Assembly (NCBI GenBank): GCA_012036375.1
Contig: JAAUOI010000013.1
Coordinates: 1 to 20,345 of the forward strand
Direction: 5' to 3'
DNA length: 20,345 bases
Origin: Allobrachymonas sp.
GTDB lineage: Bacteria > Pseudomonadota > Gammaproteobacteria > Burkholderiales > Burkholderiaceae_C
How positions within the stretch are numbered: position 1 is the stretch's first letter; every line of letters begins with the position of its first letter. A program made the translations under genes and the position numbers. This document shows, one piece after another, positions 9,701-15,910 of the stretch. The notes beneath the pieces were generated by a model, which did not search any database, was not told the DNA's origin, and saw only the letters and a list, made by a program, of their open reading frames with translations.

Positions 9701-10701
9701 ATGCGTTTACGCGCCTGCACCAGCATATTGGGATCGAATTGACCAAAAAAACTCTTGCTGTAATCAACAGGCACGACCTTCGCCAAGCCATAGACCAAAC
9801 GCACTTCGCTTAATCTTGGATTGCCACCCACAGATGTGGCCTGTGCACAGAAAAACACCAAATCCTGCGTCAAACGATCAGGCACGCTCAAGTCGCCTTT
9901 GACGTGGGTGGCCAACTGAATGAGTAGGCGCGAAACTGTGCGTTTGACATGAATATCCGCCACCAAAGCACCCGAGGCCACCGCCTCTAATACTGCGGCA
10001 GCAATGCGCCAAAAGCTGCGGAAATTTTGTTCAACAGGCAATTGGGTTTGATTGGCTAGACCAGCACTTAGAGTAGACAGTTCGGCACATGCGTTGACAT
10101 CTGCCGTCTTGACCACCATCAACGCCGTTTTATCAAAACGCGCACGAAAATTGGCATCCAACTCCATCACCGCAGCGCCTGTGTCTTGCACTTCAAGCCA
10201 ACGCCAAGGCGCGGTCCACAAGTCAGCTGGATGAATGCGCGTTGCGCCTGCCAACTCTTGCACGTCAGCATATTGACTGAAGAGCTCGACCGCTGAAGGA
10301 GACTTGCCTGCCAGCAACGATTCCAAATAACCCAATAACGCAAAGCTAGCCCGCTCCACCTTAACGGTTGCTGCATCCGTGCACAACTCGGGTTTGGTCA
10401 CGAATTTCTGCACCGCACCTTCCATGCCTCGGAGCATGGAAGCAGGTGCAGCAAAGCCCACCATCTCTAAGGCACCGACCGATTGATGCAGTTGTTGCCT
10501 CGCAATTCGCAATTGACTGGCGTCGGCGGCGTTCAAGTCAGAGCCTTTGGCCAATTCCGCATCCCGCACATAACGGCGCAGCGCCTTGGTGGCTGAATCG
10601 AGAGATTTGCGCAGCTCATCTAACACCCAAGCCAAGGGCCCAAGGTCATTGACACCGATGTCAAGCGCAGAGCCGTTTGGAGCTTTGGGAGAGGTGGCCA
10701 T
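3709..10701 (-). CDS. chpA: ChpA/PilL hybrid chemosensory histidine kinase of the type IV pilus system
   Basis: A 2330-residue CheA-type kinase that receives PilJ/PilI signals and phosphorylates PilG and PilH to control twitching. Domains in order: an N-terminal Hpt-like region with LHQSVGALEMVG (H72); a helical region to about 590; canonical Hpt with HTLKGSSRMVG (H698); Hpt-like HSLAGSSGTVGF (H1275); canonical Hpt with HTLKGSARLAG (H1561); CheA-type dimerisation helices about 1685-1815; HATPase with N-box HLLRNCVAHGIE (N1876), G1 DDGAG (1916) and G2 GRGVGMDVV (1967); CheW-like domain about 2005-2145; receiver 2207-2325 with D2213/D2214, phosphoacceptor D2257 and K2309. Long acidic, Ala/Pro/Val-rich linkers fill about 770-1220 and 1340-1515. 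The frame is intact over 7 kb. It is last in the operon, 70 bp after pilJ; AGGA upstream of ATG 10701 is a distant ribosome site. Pseudomonas ChpA (about 2470 residues) has more Hpt-like domains. Confidence 0.95.
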   Translation of the reverse strand: MATSPKAPNGSALDIGVNDLGPLAWVLDELRKSLDSATKALRRYVRDAELAKGSDLNAADASQLRIARQQLHQSVGALEMVGFAAPASMLRGMEGAVQKFVTKPELCTDAATVKVERASFALLGYLESLLAGKSPSAVELFSQYADVQELAGATRIHPADLWTAPWRWLEVQDTGAAVMELDANFRARFDKTALMVVKTADVNACAELSTLSAGLANQTQLPVEQNFRSFWRIAAAVLEAVASGALVADIHVKRTVSRLLIQLATHVKGDLSVPDRLTQDLVFFCAQATSVGGNPRLSEVRLVYGLAKVVPVDYSKSFFGQFDPNMLVQARKRISQLKESWSSFTAGELTKAKPVQDQMSLLIDSIGKLLPTTGQALAAALNEVVDSTARVQRPPEATLGMEVATAILYLEASFEDFDPSDEQQSNRMSHLAQRVQMARGGAASQPLESWMEELYRRVSDRQTMGSVVGELKLTLGELEKLMDAYFRDPQDKVLLADVPGKLTQMRGVLTVLGLDQAGQAVMRMRDSVEQILVTEIDVERARSAGTFDKLGNNLGALGFLIDMLSYQPVLAKKLFVYDEAEGELKPLMGRTVVESAQVEPDTTSVSITAVAAADSGAALPMTAMQATVAMQAVTPVATSPVPVAAAVIVDAQEVDPELLDIFLEEAREVVGNGLAATQALIAEPNNLGEMTTLRRAFHTLKGSSRMVGLNVFGEAAWSMEQVLNAWLADQKPANADLCNLSTQAMQAHQVWIEEIASGGGKQRSATPFRASADALRLQGQLIPIVLEQAAPVLGAVSAEEPSLAQLEPVQASVVIEVPALDQPTIELAAAEPSTNEPAVIELPVMDLPSLDLSVAEVPVPAVVSVSVVETADFDLPSFDFAELATPVTSPALSSAVATSAPEPVADKFSVDDFSLHLSDLDGALPAPVLLEPEPFVTIASPEIVSRAAAESTATTEAITPSAAESIEPVVTPVDDLVEFNFEPILQADTPVPVETNFEVDLQPVPAIPVENILTADPGSEVSLAGDLVTAEELAAFEQAMMAMDTQDASQPNVPAAQLVSSVQGLPDAVQISATDSADLTNVEFAADSISLDASDLEALESMSALLPHAAIPKEVSTDAMTMVAPALTAVQTMPQTLHIDPTVPATLASLGDAPAALDLGIDLGGGSLSATDTPAPSVADAAPSVASWWGAGAVTAAAATSIATAAAPSSASAVVNAFNADEQIKAIGPLRVSLPLYNVFLNEADEWSRRLSTNLAEWAMEPHATVPNDSVAFAHSLAGSSGTVGFSALSGLARNLEHALLHMQAIEVDDEYDSHVHASLFVSAAEEIRHLLHQFAAGILKDSSARIEAELVQCLKAPFPEEQVANVPSELTSGLQVLTAEQGSGTLNLEQTSALAGMEYASSAIDLVAIDALDERPEEASREPQNEAALSTESIEATVSPTVDPEVELPLVEPDAMPLAGIATVSAMTAASVVAVMAAPATAPTVATLSEAPVLAVRGRQFDQDELDDEIDAVDALDADLFEIFEEEAQELFPATAAALRQWTARPDNMSARGEVLRGLHTLKGSARLAGALRLGELAHRMESSVEAIAHEGAHSADIEPLMAQLDGMQHTFDVLRNPALAQQAAPIAQAASSVTASPVEPADQTVSAAMTATQPLKPLVAATGLAAASGVAPASAMRSAPGQTVRVRAQLLDRLMNQAGEVMITRARLEAELSQLRGSLSDLTGNLEKMRQQLRELDVQAESQMQTRIQLAKESDEDFDPLEFDRYTRVQELTRMMAESVNDVATVQRNIQRTIESTEDDLIAQARQTRELQRDLLRTRMVEFEGISERLYRVVRQAGKDAGKQVKLDILGGTIEMDRGVLDRMTPAFEHLLRNCVAHGIESADVRTAAGKTVSGEIVITLHQEGNDVSIEFRDDGAGLNIPRIREKAIAQGLLGNDAALADNEAANLIFTPGFSTAAQVTELAGRGVGMDVVRSEVVALGGRIETATSAGQGTSFKLVLPLTTAVTQVVMVRVGELAVGVPANLVEIVRRTTQKELQQAYNSGGYEFGGETLPFYWAGALLQHSSASLEPATKTLPVVIFRSAAQRVALHVDEILGNQEVVVKNLGPQLSRLPGLAGMTVLASGAVALIYNPVALATVYGNQARAMSFDPAQPHALEQAASSSQIGALDASISDAQPRDLSGDAAPVVPLVPANPASVSPPTVPLVLVVDDSITVRRVTQRLLQREGYRVTMAADGLQALERLAEELPSVILSDIEMPRMDGFDFLRNVRGSAEYKHLPTIMITSRIAEKHREHAFELGANHYLGKPYNEEELLSLIRRYAREEATV

Positions 10702-10736
10702 AGTTCAAATCGTCCTGTTGTGATGATCGTTACTCA

Positions 10737-10763
10737 AGCCTGCTCAGTGATGTCTAGCAGGCT
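10737..10763. promoter_or_regulatory. Intercistronic hairpin between pilJ and chpA
   Basis: Perfect 8-bp arms AGCCTGCT (10737-10744) and AGCAGGCT (10756-10763) enclose an 11-nt loop. It lies between the pilJ stop (10772) and the chpA start (10701). There is no T-run after it on the minus strand, so it is not a classical terminator; it could stabilise the pilJ 3' end or set the ratio of receptor to kinase. Confidence 0.5.
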
Positions 10764-10771
10764 CAATCTGA

Positions 10772-13024
10772 TCAGCCAATCTTGAATCGCGATACTGACT
10801 GGCGCAGCTCTTCCGCTACACGCGCCAAATCGCGCACCTGCTGCACGGTGGATCGCGTGCCTTCACCGGTTTGCTCAGTCACCGCAAAAATGTGCTGGAT
10901 GTTGCCGGCTACCACGTTGGCAGAATCAGCTTCGCGAGCGGCAGAGGTAGAAATCTCTTGAATCAGTTCGGCGAGGCGGCGAGACACCGAGTCAATCTGA
11001 ACCAGCGCCGTACCAGCGTTATCAGACAGCTTGGCTCCTTCCACCACACCCTGCGTGGAGCGCTCCATAGCAGCTACGGCATCTTGTGTGTCGGTCTGAA
11101 TGGCTTTCACCAGGGCAGAAATCTGCTTCGTCGCCTCTGCGGAGCGTTCAGCCAATCGCTGCACCTCCTCCGCAACCACTGAGAAGCCTCGTCCGGCTTC
11201 ACCAGCTGAAGCCGCCTGAATGGCTGCGTTCAGAGCCAAAACGTTCGTCTGCTCGGTAATGTCAGAAATCAGCTCGGTGATCTCGCCAATCTCTTGGGAT
11301 GATTCACCCAATCGCTTAATTCGCTTGGACGTATCCTGAATCTGGTCACGGATAGCATTCATACCGCCGATGGCGTTTTGCACGGCTTGCAAACCTGACT
11401 CAGCAGCTTCCAGTGATTGACGCGCCACCTGAGCAGATTCTTGAGCTTGGCCAGACACTTCGTTGATTCGACCCGCCATATCGAGTACCGACTGGCCGGT
11501 TTCACGAATCTCTCGCAATTGCTCGGTTGAAGCTGCCAACAGCTCGGTTGATGTGCTTTCCACCACCGCCGTAGTTTGCGCCACACGAGTTGCCGTGTTT
11601 TGCACGTTACCTACGAGTGAGCGCAATTCCTCCACCGTGTAGTTCACTGAGTCAGCAATAGCGCCCGTGATGTCTTCGGTCACCGTCGCTTCTTGCGTCA
11701 AATCACCTTCAGCGACAGACTGCAATTCGTTCATCAAACGCAAAATGGCGGCTTGATTCGCATCGTTGATTCGTTTGGCTTCTTGCTCTTGACCCTCAGC
11801 CATTTGGCGTTGCTGTTCAGCAACAGCTTGACCTTTGCGGCTTTCACCGAGTTGCACACGAGCCAGGCCCAAACCCGCAAGAATAGCCAGCAAGCCCATC
11901 AACCCCAAAACCACCAAAGGCACAACGCCGAGACCCGTTTGACCAGACAAGCGCGCCTGCAAATCCTCCAGTTGCTTGCGCAGCGGCTCAGAATCAGACA
12001 CGATGGCTGATTGCGCTTCACGCGCAGACACCAAGCCTTGCAAGTTACCCAAAATCGCACCTGCCTGACCGCGCGTTTCTTCGTATTGCTTGAGCAGGGC
12101 TTCCAGACGCTCACGCGTCTGTGGGTCTTTAGCGGCAGCCAAACGCAGCTCAGGACTGCCCTCAAGCAAACCTTGCGCAATCTCTTTAAAGGAATTCAAA
12201 TCTTTACCGAGCAAGAACACGGCCTCGGGGCTCACGCCTTCCATGGTCAGAAATTCGTTGGCCGATTTACCAATACGCTGTGTCAACATCACCAGCTGAC
12301 CTGAGGCTGAGATTTCGGCCGCAGGAGCATTTTGCTGCAATTTGAGGGACGACACGGTTTCAGCCACTTCCAGCAAGTCAGAGGATTGGCGGTTAATCGT
12401 GCGCAACGCGCTTCCTACCTGCGTCAGAATTTGACGCTGGCTTTGAACCGTTGCAGCGTTTTTCTCTGCACGCTCGACACCCGGCATCGCTGCGTCCACA
12501 TCAGCTTGGAAGCCAGGTGCAACTGCCTGCAAGCCCAGCTCAGTATCACCGCCTTTGAGACCGCGCATGTTTTTCGCCAACGCCACCGAGCTTTCTGCCA
12601 CCTCCGTAAACGCTTGTGGGGAACCGATCAGCGCTTGCGACACAGATTTAGCAAGGCGCTGGGATTGCATCAGCGACTGACCCGAAGCAGCAACTTGACG
12701 CGCCGAGCTATCTGCCTGCGCCAGAGCGAAGGCCATCACCGCCACGAACACCACCAATGCCACGATCAGAAGTACGGTCAAAATGCGGCGATGATCCGCC
12801 GGATCACGCGAGCCCAGAATCGGCAACCGCACTTCACCACTGGCGTCGAGCGCACTACTGCTATTTTGGTGACCGGCACCAGCGGCGGCGGCCGGCACCG
12901 GCAACCCCGTTTGTTCGAGTGCAAATGCTTCTTCAGCAGTCAGACCAGCTTGTGACAGCATAGAAGGCTCTGCCGAGGCAGATGAGCGTTTGAACAAACC
13001 CGTGATGCGTTGTGCGACTGACAT
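10772..13024 (-). CDS. pilJ: PilJ, methyl-accepting chemoreceptor of the pilus chemosensory system
   Basis: A 750-residue inner-membrane receptor. A cytoplasmic N-terminus of about 80 residues precedes TM1 (81-103, ILTVLLIVALVVFVAV). A periplasmic sensor with two PilJ-type repeats follows (QSQRLAKSVSQALIG at about 120 and LTQRIGKSANEFLT at about 247). TM2 is at about 366-388, then a HAMP-like linker and a long coiled coil with the signalling tip ISDITEQTNVLALNAAIQAA (586-605) and GEAGRGFSVVAEEV (608-621). ATG 13024 is preferred over an upstream in-frame codon at 13093 because GAGG lies just before it. In Pseudomonas, PilJ sits at the poles and responds to surface contact and pilin. It follows pilI by 49 bp and precedes chpA. 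No methyltransferase or methylesterase gene lies in the cluster. Confidence 0.95.
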   Translation of the reverse strand: MSVAQRITGLFKRSSASAEPSMLSQAGLTAEEAFALEQTGLPVPAAAAGAGHQNSSSALDASGEVRLPILGSRDPADHRRILTVLLIVALVVFVAVMAFALAQADSSARQVAASGQSLMQSQRLAKSVSQALIGSPQAFTEVAESSVALAKNMRGLKGGDTELGLQAVAPGFQADVDAAMPGVERAEKNAATVQSQRQILTQVGSALRTINRQSSDLLEVAETVSSLKLQQNAPAAEISASGQLVMLTQRIGKSANEFLTMEGVSPEAVFLLGKDLNSFKEIAQGLLEGSPELRLAAAKDPQTRERLEALLKQYEETRGQAGAILGNLQGLVSAREAQSAIVSDSEPLRKQLEDLQARLSGQTGLGVVPLVVLGLMGLLAILAGLGLARVQLGESRKGQAVAEQQRQMAEGQEQEAKRINDANQAAILRLMNELQSVAEGDLTQEATVTEDITGAIADSVNYTVEELRSLVGNVQNTATRVAQTTAVVESTSTELLAASTEQLREIRETGQSVLDMAGRINEVSGQAQESAQVARQSLEAAESGLQAVQNAIGGMNAIRDQIQDTSKRIKRLGESSQEIGEITELISDITEQTNVLALNAAIQAASAGEAGRGFSVVAEEVQRLAERSAEATKQISALVKAIQTDTQDAVAAMERSTQGVVEGAKLSDNAGTALVQIDSVSRRLAELIQEISTSAAREADSANVVAGNIQHIFAVTEQTGEGTRSTVQQVRDLARVAEELRQSVSRFKIG

Positions 13025-13073
13025 GATGTGGCCTCGGTGTTTCTGGGCTAAGGAAAAATTGAAAAATTGAAAT

Positions 13074-13614
13074 TTAGGCAACTGCTTGCGCAATGCCCAA
13101 GAAATGGGATGAATTGGCCAAGACTTGTAGATCTAACTCAATCCAATCTTGACCCGATTTGTCTTGATAGCAAGCTGACATGAATTGGGGCGATTCGTCT
13201 GGCATGGCCTCGCGCGAGACAAAATCGCCCACATTGCGCAAGCCACCCAAGCGATCAATCAATACCGCGCAGTTGACTTCCATCGCGCCGTTTAAAGCGA
13301 CTAGACGGGCTTGCTCGCGAACACCGCCTTCAAAATTTCGCTGCGAGGCAGAGCCAGAAATAAAGCTGGCTAAATCCACCACGCCATACAAACCTCCGCG
13401 CAAATTGGCGACACCCATGAACCAAGTTTGGGTATAGGGTACTTTTGCACGTTGGCCAGAGGAAAATCTCGCCTGATTGCGCCAGAGGAAGCAAGTACCG
13501 CCGCCCAGATACCTCTACAGCCAACCAGCCGGCCGCCACACCTTCCGAGCGCGCTTGTTGCAAGCGCGCGGCCAGTCGGGATTGCAACTCTCGCAGTGCT
13601 TGCCGGTTTGCCAT
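13074..13614 (-). pseudogene. pilI: PilI, CheW-like adaptor; reading frame broken by two apparent 1-bp deletions
   Basis: The two halves of a CheW-domain coupling protein lie in different frames. The N-terminal half starts at ATG 13614 (MANRQALRELQSRLAARL, then YLLPLAQSGEIF). The C-terminal half resumes as VPYTQTWFMGVANLRGGLYG and runs to the stop at 13074. Adding one base to the CC run at about 13461 and one to the A4 run at about 13443-13446 (minus-strand sense) restores SGEIFPLANVQKVPYTQTWF, giving about 180 residues, the usual PilI length. PilI docks PilJ to the ChpA kinase. Gene order pilH (55 bp upstream) - pilI - pilJ (49 bp downstream) fits. As written, translation would lose the body of the CheW domain. 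Homopolymer location and intact neighbours make sequencing error more likely than real decay, but a true mutation is possible. Confidence 0.88.
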
Positions 13615-13669
13615 GCAGAAGTGTCTTTCTTCGGGGTTGGTGGTTAAGAATCTGTCAACCGAGCAGCTT

Positions 13670-14035
13670 TCAGCCCAACGCTTTGATTTTGGCCATTAGC
13701 TCATTGGCATCGACTGGTTTAGTGATGTAGTCGCGCGCACCTTGACGCATGCCCCAGACACGATCAGTCTCTAAGTTTTTACTGGTGCACATAATGATCG
13801 GCACATCGGCAAATGCCGGATCGCGCGAGATGGCGCGGGTGAGTTGAAAGCCGTTTTGACCAGGCATAACCACATCCATCAAAATCAACTCGGGTTTTTC
13901 TTCCGCCAATTTTTTGAATGCATCTTCTGCGTTTTCTGCACTGCGAACAGTGAAACCGTTTTTAGTCAGTAGCTCTGTGAGGTACATGGTTTCGGTTTTG
14001 GAATCGTCAACAACTAAAATTTTTTGAATCGGCAT
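13670..14035 (-). CDS. pilH: PilH, single-domain response regulator
   Basis: A 121-residue CheY-like receiver. The acidic pocket is D10/D11 (LVVDDSKTE), the phosphoacceptor D54 (ILMDVVMPGQNG), the conserved switch Thr/Ser region IIMCTSK at 80-86 and K106 (YITKPVD). It has no output domain, so it acts by protein contact. In Pseudomonas, PilH opposes PilG, promoting retraction through PilT or acting as a phosphate sink. ATG 14035 is chosen because GTGAGG lies 6 nt before it; a GTG four codons upstream is also in frame. It follows pilG by 29 bp. The assignment to PilH over a second PilG rests on position and on MCTSKNLETDRVWGMRQGA, typical of PilH. Confidence 0.93.
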   Translation of the reverse strand: MPIQKILVVDDSKTETMYLTELLTKNGFTVRSAENAEDAFKKLAEEKPELILMDVVMPGQNGFQLTRAISRDPAFADVPIIMCTSKNLETDRVWGMRQGARDYITKPVDANELMAKIKALG

Positions 14036-14064
14036 AAATGGCCTCACTTTTTCGGGTCAAGTTA

Positions 14065-14445
14065 TCAAATCTTGCCAAACTGTTGCACGGCTTGCAACAA
14101 CTGGTCTTTGGTAAAGGGTTTCGTCAAATACTCTTCGCTTCCAACCATGCGGCCACGCGCTTTGTCAAATACGCCGTCTTTGGATGAAAGCATGATGATA
14201 GGTGTACTTGCGAAATTGACGTTGCGCTTGATAATGGCGCACGTTTGATAGCCATCCAAGCGTGGCATCAAGATGTCGCAAAAAATCAGATGCGGCGCGT
14301 AATCATTGACTTTGGCCAGCGCATCGAAGCCATCTTCAGCCAACATCACTTCATGACCGCCTTGCTTGAGGAAGATTTCCGCGCTTCGGCGAATTGTGTT
14401 GCTGTCATCAATGACCAGCACTTTGACACCACTGGCTGTGCTCAC
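14065..14445 (-). CDS. pilG: PilG, single-domain response regulator
   Basis: A 126-residue CheY-like receiver, first gene of the pil-chp operon. The acidic pocket is D13/D14 (VLVIDDSNTIRRSAE), the phosphoacceptor D57 (IFCDILMPRLDGYQTC), the switch region PIIMLSSKDG and K109 (EYLTKPF). There is no output domain. In Pseudomonas, phospho-PilG promotes pilus extension (PilB side) and raises cAMP through CyaB. The start is GTG at 14445, supported by AGGAG 7 nt upstream; no better in-frame start is present. A sigma-70-like promoter lies at 14482-14509. The rubredoxin gene ends 71 bp upstream on the same strand. Confidence 0.94.
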   Translation of the reverse strand: MSTASGVKVLVIDDSNTIRRSAEIFLKQGGHEVMLAEDGFDALAKVNDYAPHLIFCDILMPRLDGYQTCAIIKRNVNFASTPIIMLSSKDGVFDKARGRMVGSEEYLTKPFTKDQLLQAVQQFGKI

Positions 14446-14481
14446 TCGGGTCTCCTGCGGTTGATGATGATGGTCTTCAAA

Positions 14482-14509
14482 ATAGTATCCACAATTGGTT
14501 ACAGCGCAA
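14482..14509 (-). promoter_or_regulatory. Candidate sigma-70 promoter of the pilGHIJ-chpA operon
   Basis: Read on the minus strand, a -35-like TTGCGC (14504-14509) and a -10-like TACTAT (14482-14487) are separated by 16 bp. The predicted start near 14475 gives a leader of about 30 nt before the pilG GTG, with AGGAG in it. It lies in the short gap between the rubredoxin stop and pilG, so rubredoxin read-through is an additional possibility. Confidence 0.45.
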
Positions 14510-14516
14510 GGGTAAC

Positions 14517-14699
14517 TTAAATTTGCACCATTTCAAAATCTTCTTTGCGTGCGCCGCACTCTGGACACGTCCAATTCATGGGAACATCCGCCCAGCGTGT
14601 GCCTGCTGCAATGCCGTGATCGGCTGCACCTGCGGCTTCATCATAAATCCATCCACAGATCAAACACATCCATGTCGTATGGGCATTGCTTTGGCTCAT
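14517..14699 (-). CDS. Rubredoxin
   Basis: A 60-residue one-iron electron-transfer protein. The Fe(Cys)4 site is clear: C12 and C15 in MCLICGW and C45 and C48 in CPECGARKEDFEM, with the typical spacer containing GIAAGTRWADVPMNWTCP. It is a cytoplasmic carrier of electrons between reductases and partner oxidoreductases; the partner cannot be told from the sequence. ATG 14699 is preferred; a TTG three codons upstream is possible because an AAGAAAG-like site is better spaced to it. It is divergent from the ThiD-like kinase (about 220 bp) and lies directly upstream of pilG on the same strand, an arrangement I recall as common in Burkholderiales. Confidence 0.95.
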   Translation of the reverse strand: MSQSNAHTTWMCLICGWIYDEAAGAADHGIAAGTRWADVPMNWTCPECGARKEDFEMVQI

Positions 14700-14738
14700 G
14701 CTCCCCAACTTCTTTCTTAAAAATCACAATAGAATGGT

Positions 14739-14754
14739 TGGAGATATTTCTCCA
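14739..14754. promoter_or_regulatory. Small perfect dyad in the rubredoxin / thiD-like intergenic region
   Basis: TGGAGA and TCTCCA form perfect 6-bp arms around TATT. It lies 40 bp upstream of the rubredoxin start and 165 bp upstream of the kinase start, in the divergent gap 14700-14918. It could be an operator or a leader hairpin of the rubredoxin mRNA; I recognise no regulator for it. Confidence 0.3.
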
Positions 14755-14918
14755 TCGGTGTTGCATTGTATCGACAGCCAGCACCACTTGGCAGCAACTG
14801 TCGCTGCTCTGGACATCAGGCAAAACCCAGCCCTTGATCGAGAGTTGACCGGCTGTAGGGATAGGTTGACCTTTCATCGGCTATTGTGCAGTTTTATTCA
14901 TCTGAGTTAAAAATCTTC

Positions 14919-15848
14919 ATGTCCTCCTCTTCAGAAATTCTGTCCCATACACCTGAAGACGATGAGGACGACGACTCCCCTGTTTTGCTGATGAGCTTTA
15001 ATGCCGCCGATCCTACCGGCGCAGGCGGCTTAGCTGCTGACTTGGTGGCCAGCAGCTCCTGCGGTGGCTTTGTATTGCCTATTACCACGGGCATTTTGGT
15101 GCGTGACAGCACCACCCTGTTTGACTATGTGGAAATTGACTCTGACGCCGTCGAAGAACAAGCCCGCAGCGTGCTACAGGACATGGAGGTCGATGTGATC
15201 AAGGTGGGCTTTGGCGGCTCGCCTGAATCCTTGGCCGTGGTGGCTGAAATTACGGCCGATTACGAAGAAATTCCCGTCATCACTCAGGCCACGCCAATTT
15301 CGTGGTGGGAAAGCGACAAAATTGAATCGTATTTGGATGCGTTGACTGAGCTGATCTTGCCGCAAACTAGCGTTCTGGTCGGTAACTATGACACGCTGTG
15401 GCGCTGGCTATTGCCCGATTGGAGCAGCGACAAGCGCCCCAGTCCCCGCGATATTGCAGCCGGAGCAGCAGAGCATGGCGTGCCCTATGTTGTCATCACC
15501 AGCGCCAATACCACCTTAGAGACCACCGACACCGTCGTTGCTGCACCTGAGGCCGTACTCGCCACGATCACTTTGGATCGCTACGAGGCTAATTTCATGG
15601 GCGCAGGCGATACCTTTTCTGCTGCGCTTGCCACCTTGTTGGCCACGGGCGATGAACTGGTGGATGCTGTACGAGAGGCCAGCATCTACGTCAACCGCAG
15701 CTTAATGGCAGGGTTTGCGCCCGGCATGGGCGCTGCAATGCCAGATCGTATGTTTTGGGCGCAGGTGGCCGAGGACGATGAGCAAGAGCGAGTCGAGAGT
15801 GCTGATGAAGACCTGCTCGGCACGCCACCCAATGCCACACGTCACTAA
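14919..15848 (+). CDS. ThiD/PfkB-family kinase (annotated type: hydroxymethylpyrimidine/phosphomethylpyrimidine kinase)
   Basis: A 309-residue ribokinase-fold protein. The N-terminal substrate motif is NAADPTGAGGLAADL (28-42), a variant of the ThiD segment SDSSGGAGIQADL, followed by VDVIKVGF (91-98). The C-terminal anion-hole motif is GAGDTFSAAL (228-237). D231 takes the position of the catalytic base; ThiD of enterobacteria has Cys there, PfkB kinases Asp. Both ends are acidic low-complexity tails (EDDEDDD at 13-19 and AEDDEQERVESADEDLL). ATG 14919 is preferred; an in-frame GTG at 14886 is possible. It precedes hemL by 62 bp on the same strand. No other thiamine gene is near, so the pyrimidine substrate is inferred from family only. 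A plain PfkB-type kinase with another substrate is the main alternative. Confidence 0.85.
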   Translation: MSSSSEILSHTPEDDEDDDSPVLLMSFNAADPTGAGGLAADLVASSSCGGFVLPITTGILVRDSTTLFDYVEIDSDAVEEQARSVLQDMEVDVIKVGFGGSPESLAVVAEITADYEEIPVITQATPISWWESDKIESYLDALTELILPQTSVLVGNYDTLWRWLLPDWSSDKRPSPRDIAAGAAEHGVPYVVITSANTTLETTDTVVAAPEAVLATITLDRYEANFMGAGDTFSAALATLLATGDELVDAVREASIYVNRSLMAGFAPGMGAAMPDRMFWAQVAEDDEQERVESADEDLLGTPPNATRH

Positions 15849-15910
15849 GAGCCTGCGCCACCGAGCGACTCAAGCCCAACCTTCTCCTTACTCTATCGTT
15901 TCAACTCCCT

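Noticed and set aside
13441..13465. Programmed ribosomal frameshifting in pilI.
   Set aside because: Two separate shifts 17 bp apart would be needed and no slippery heptamer with downstream structure is apparent; base loss is simpler.
14641..14877. A 78-codon minus-strand frame overlapping the rubredoxin gene.
   Set aside because: It overlaps the rubredoxin start in another frame and has no recognisable features.
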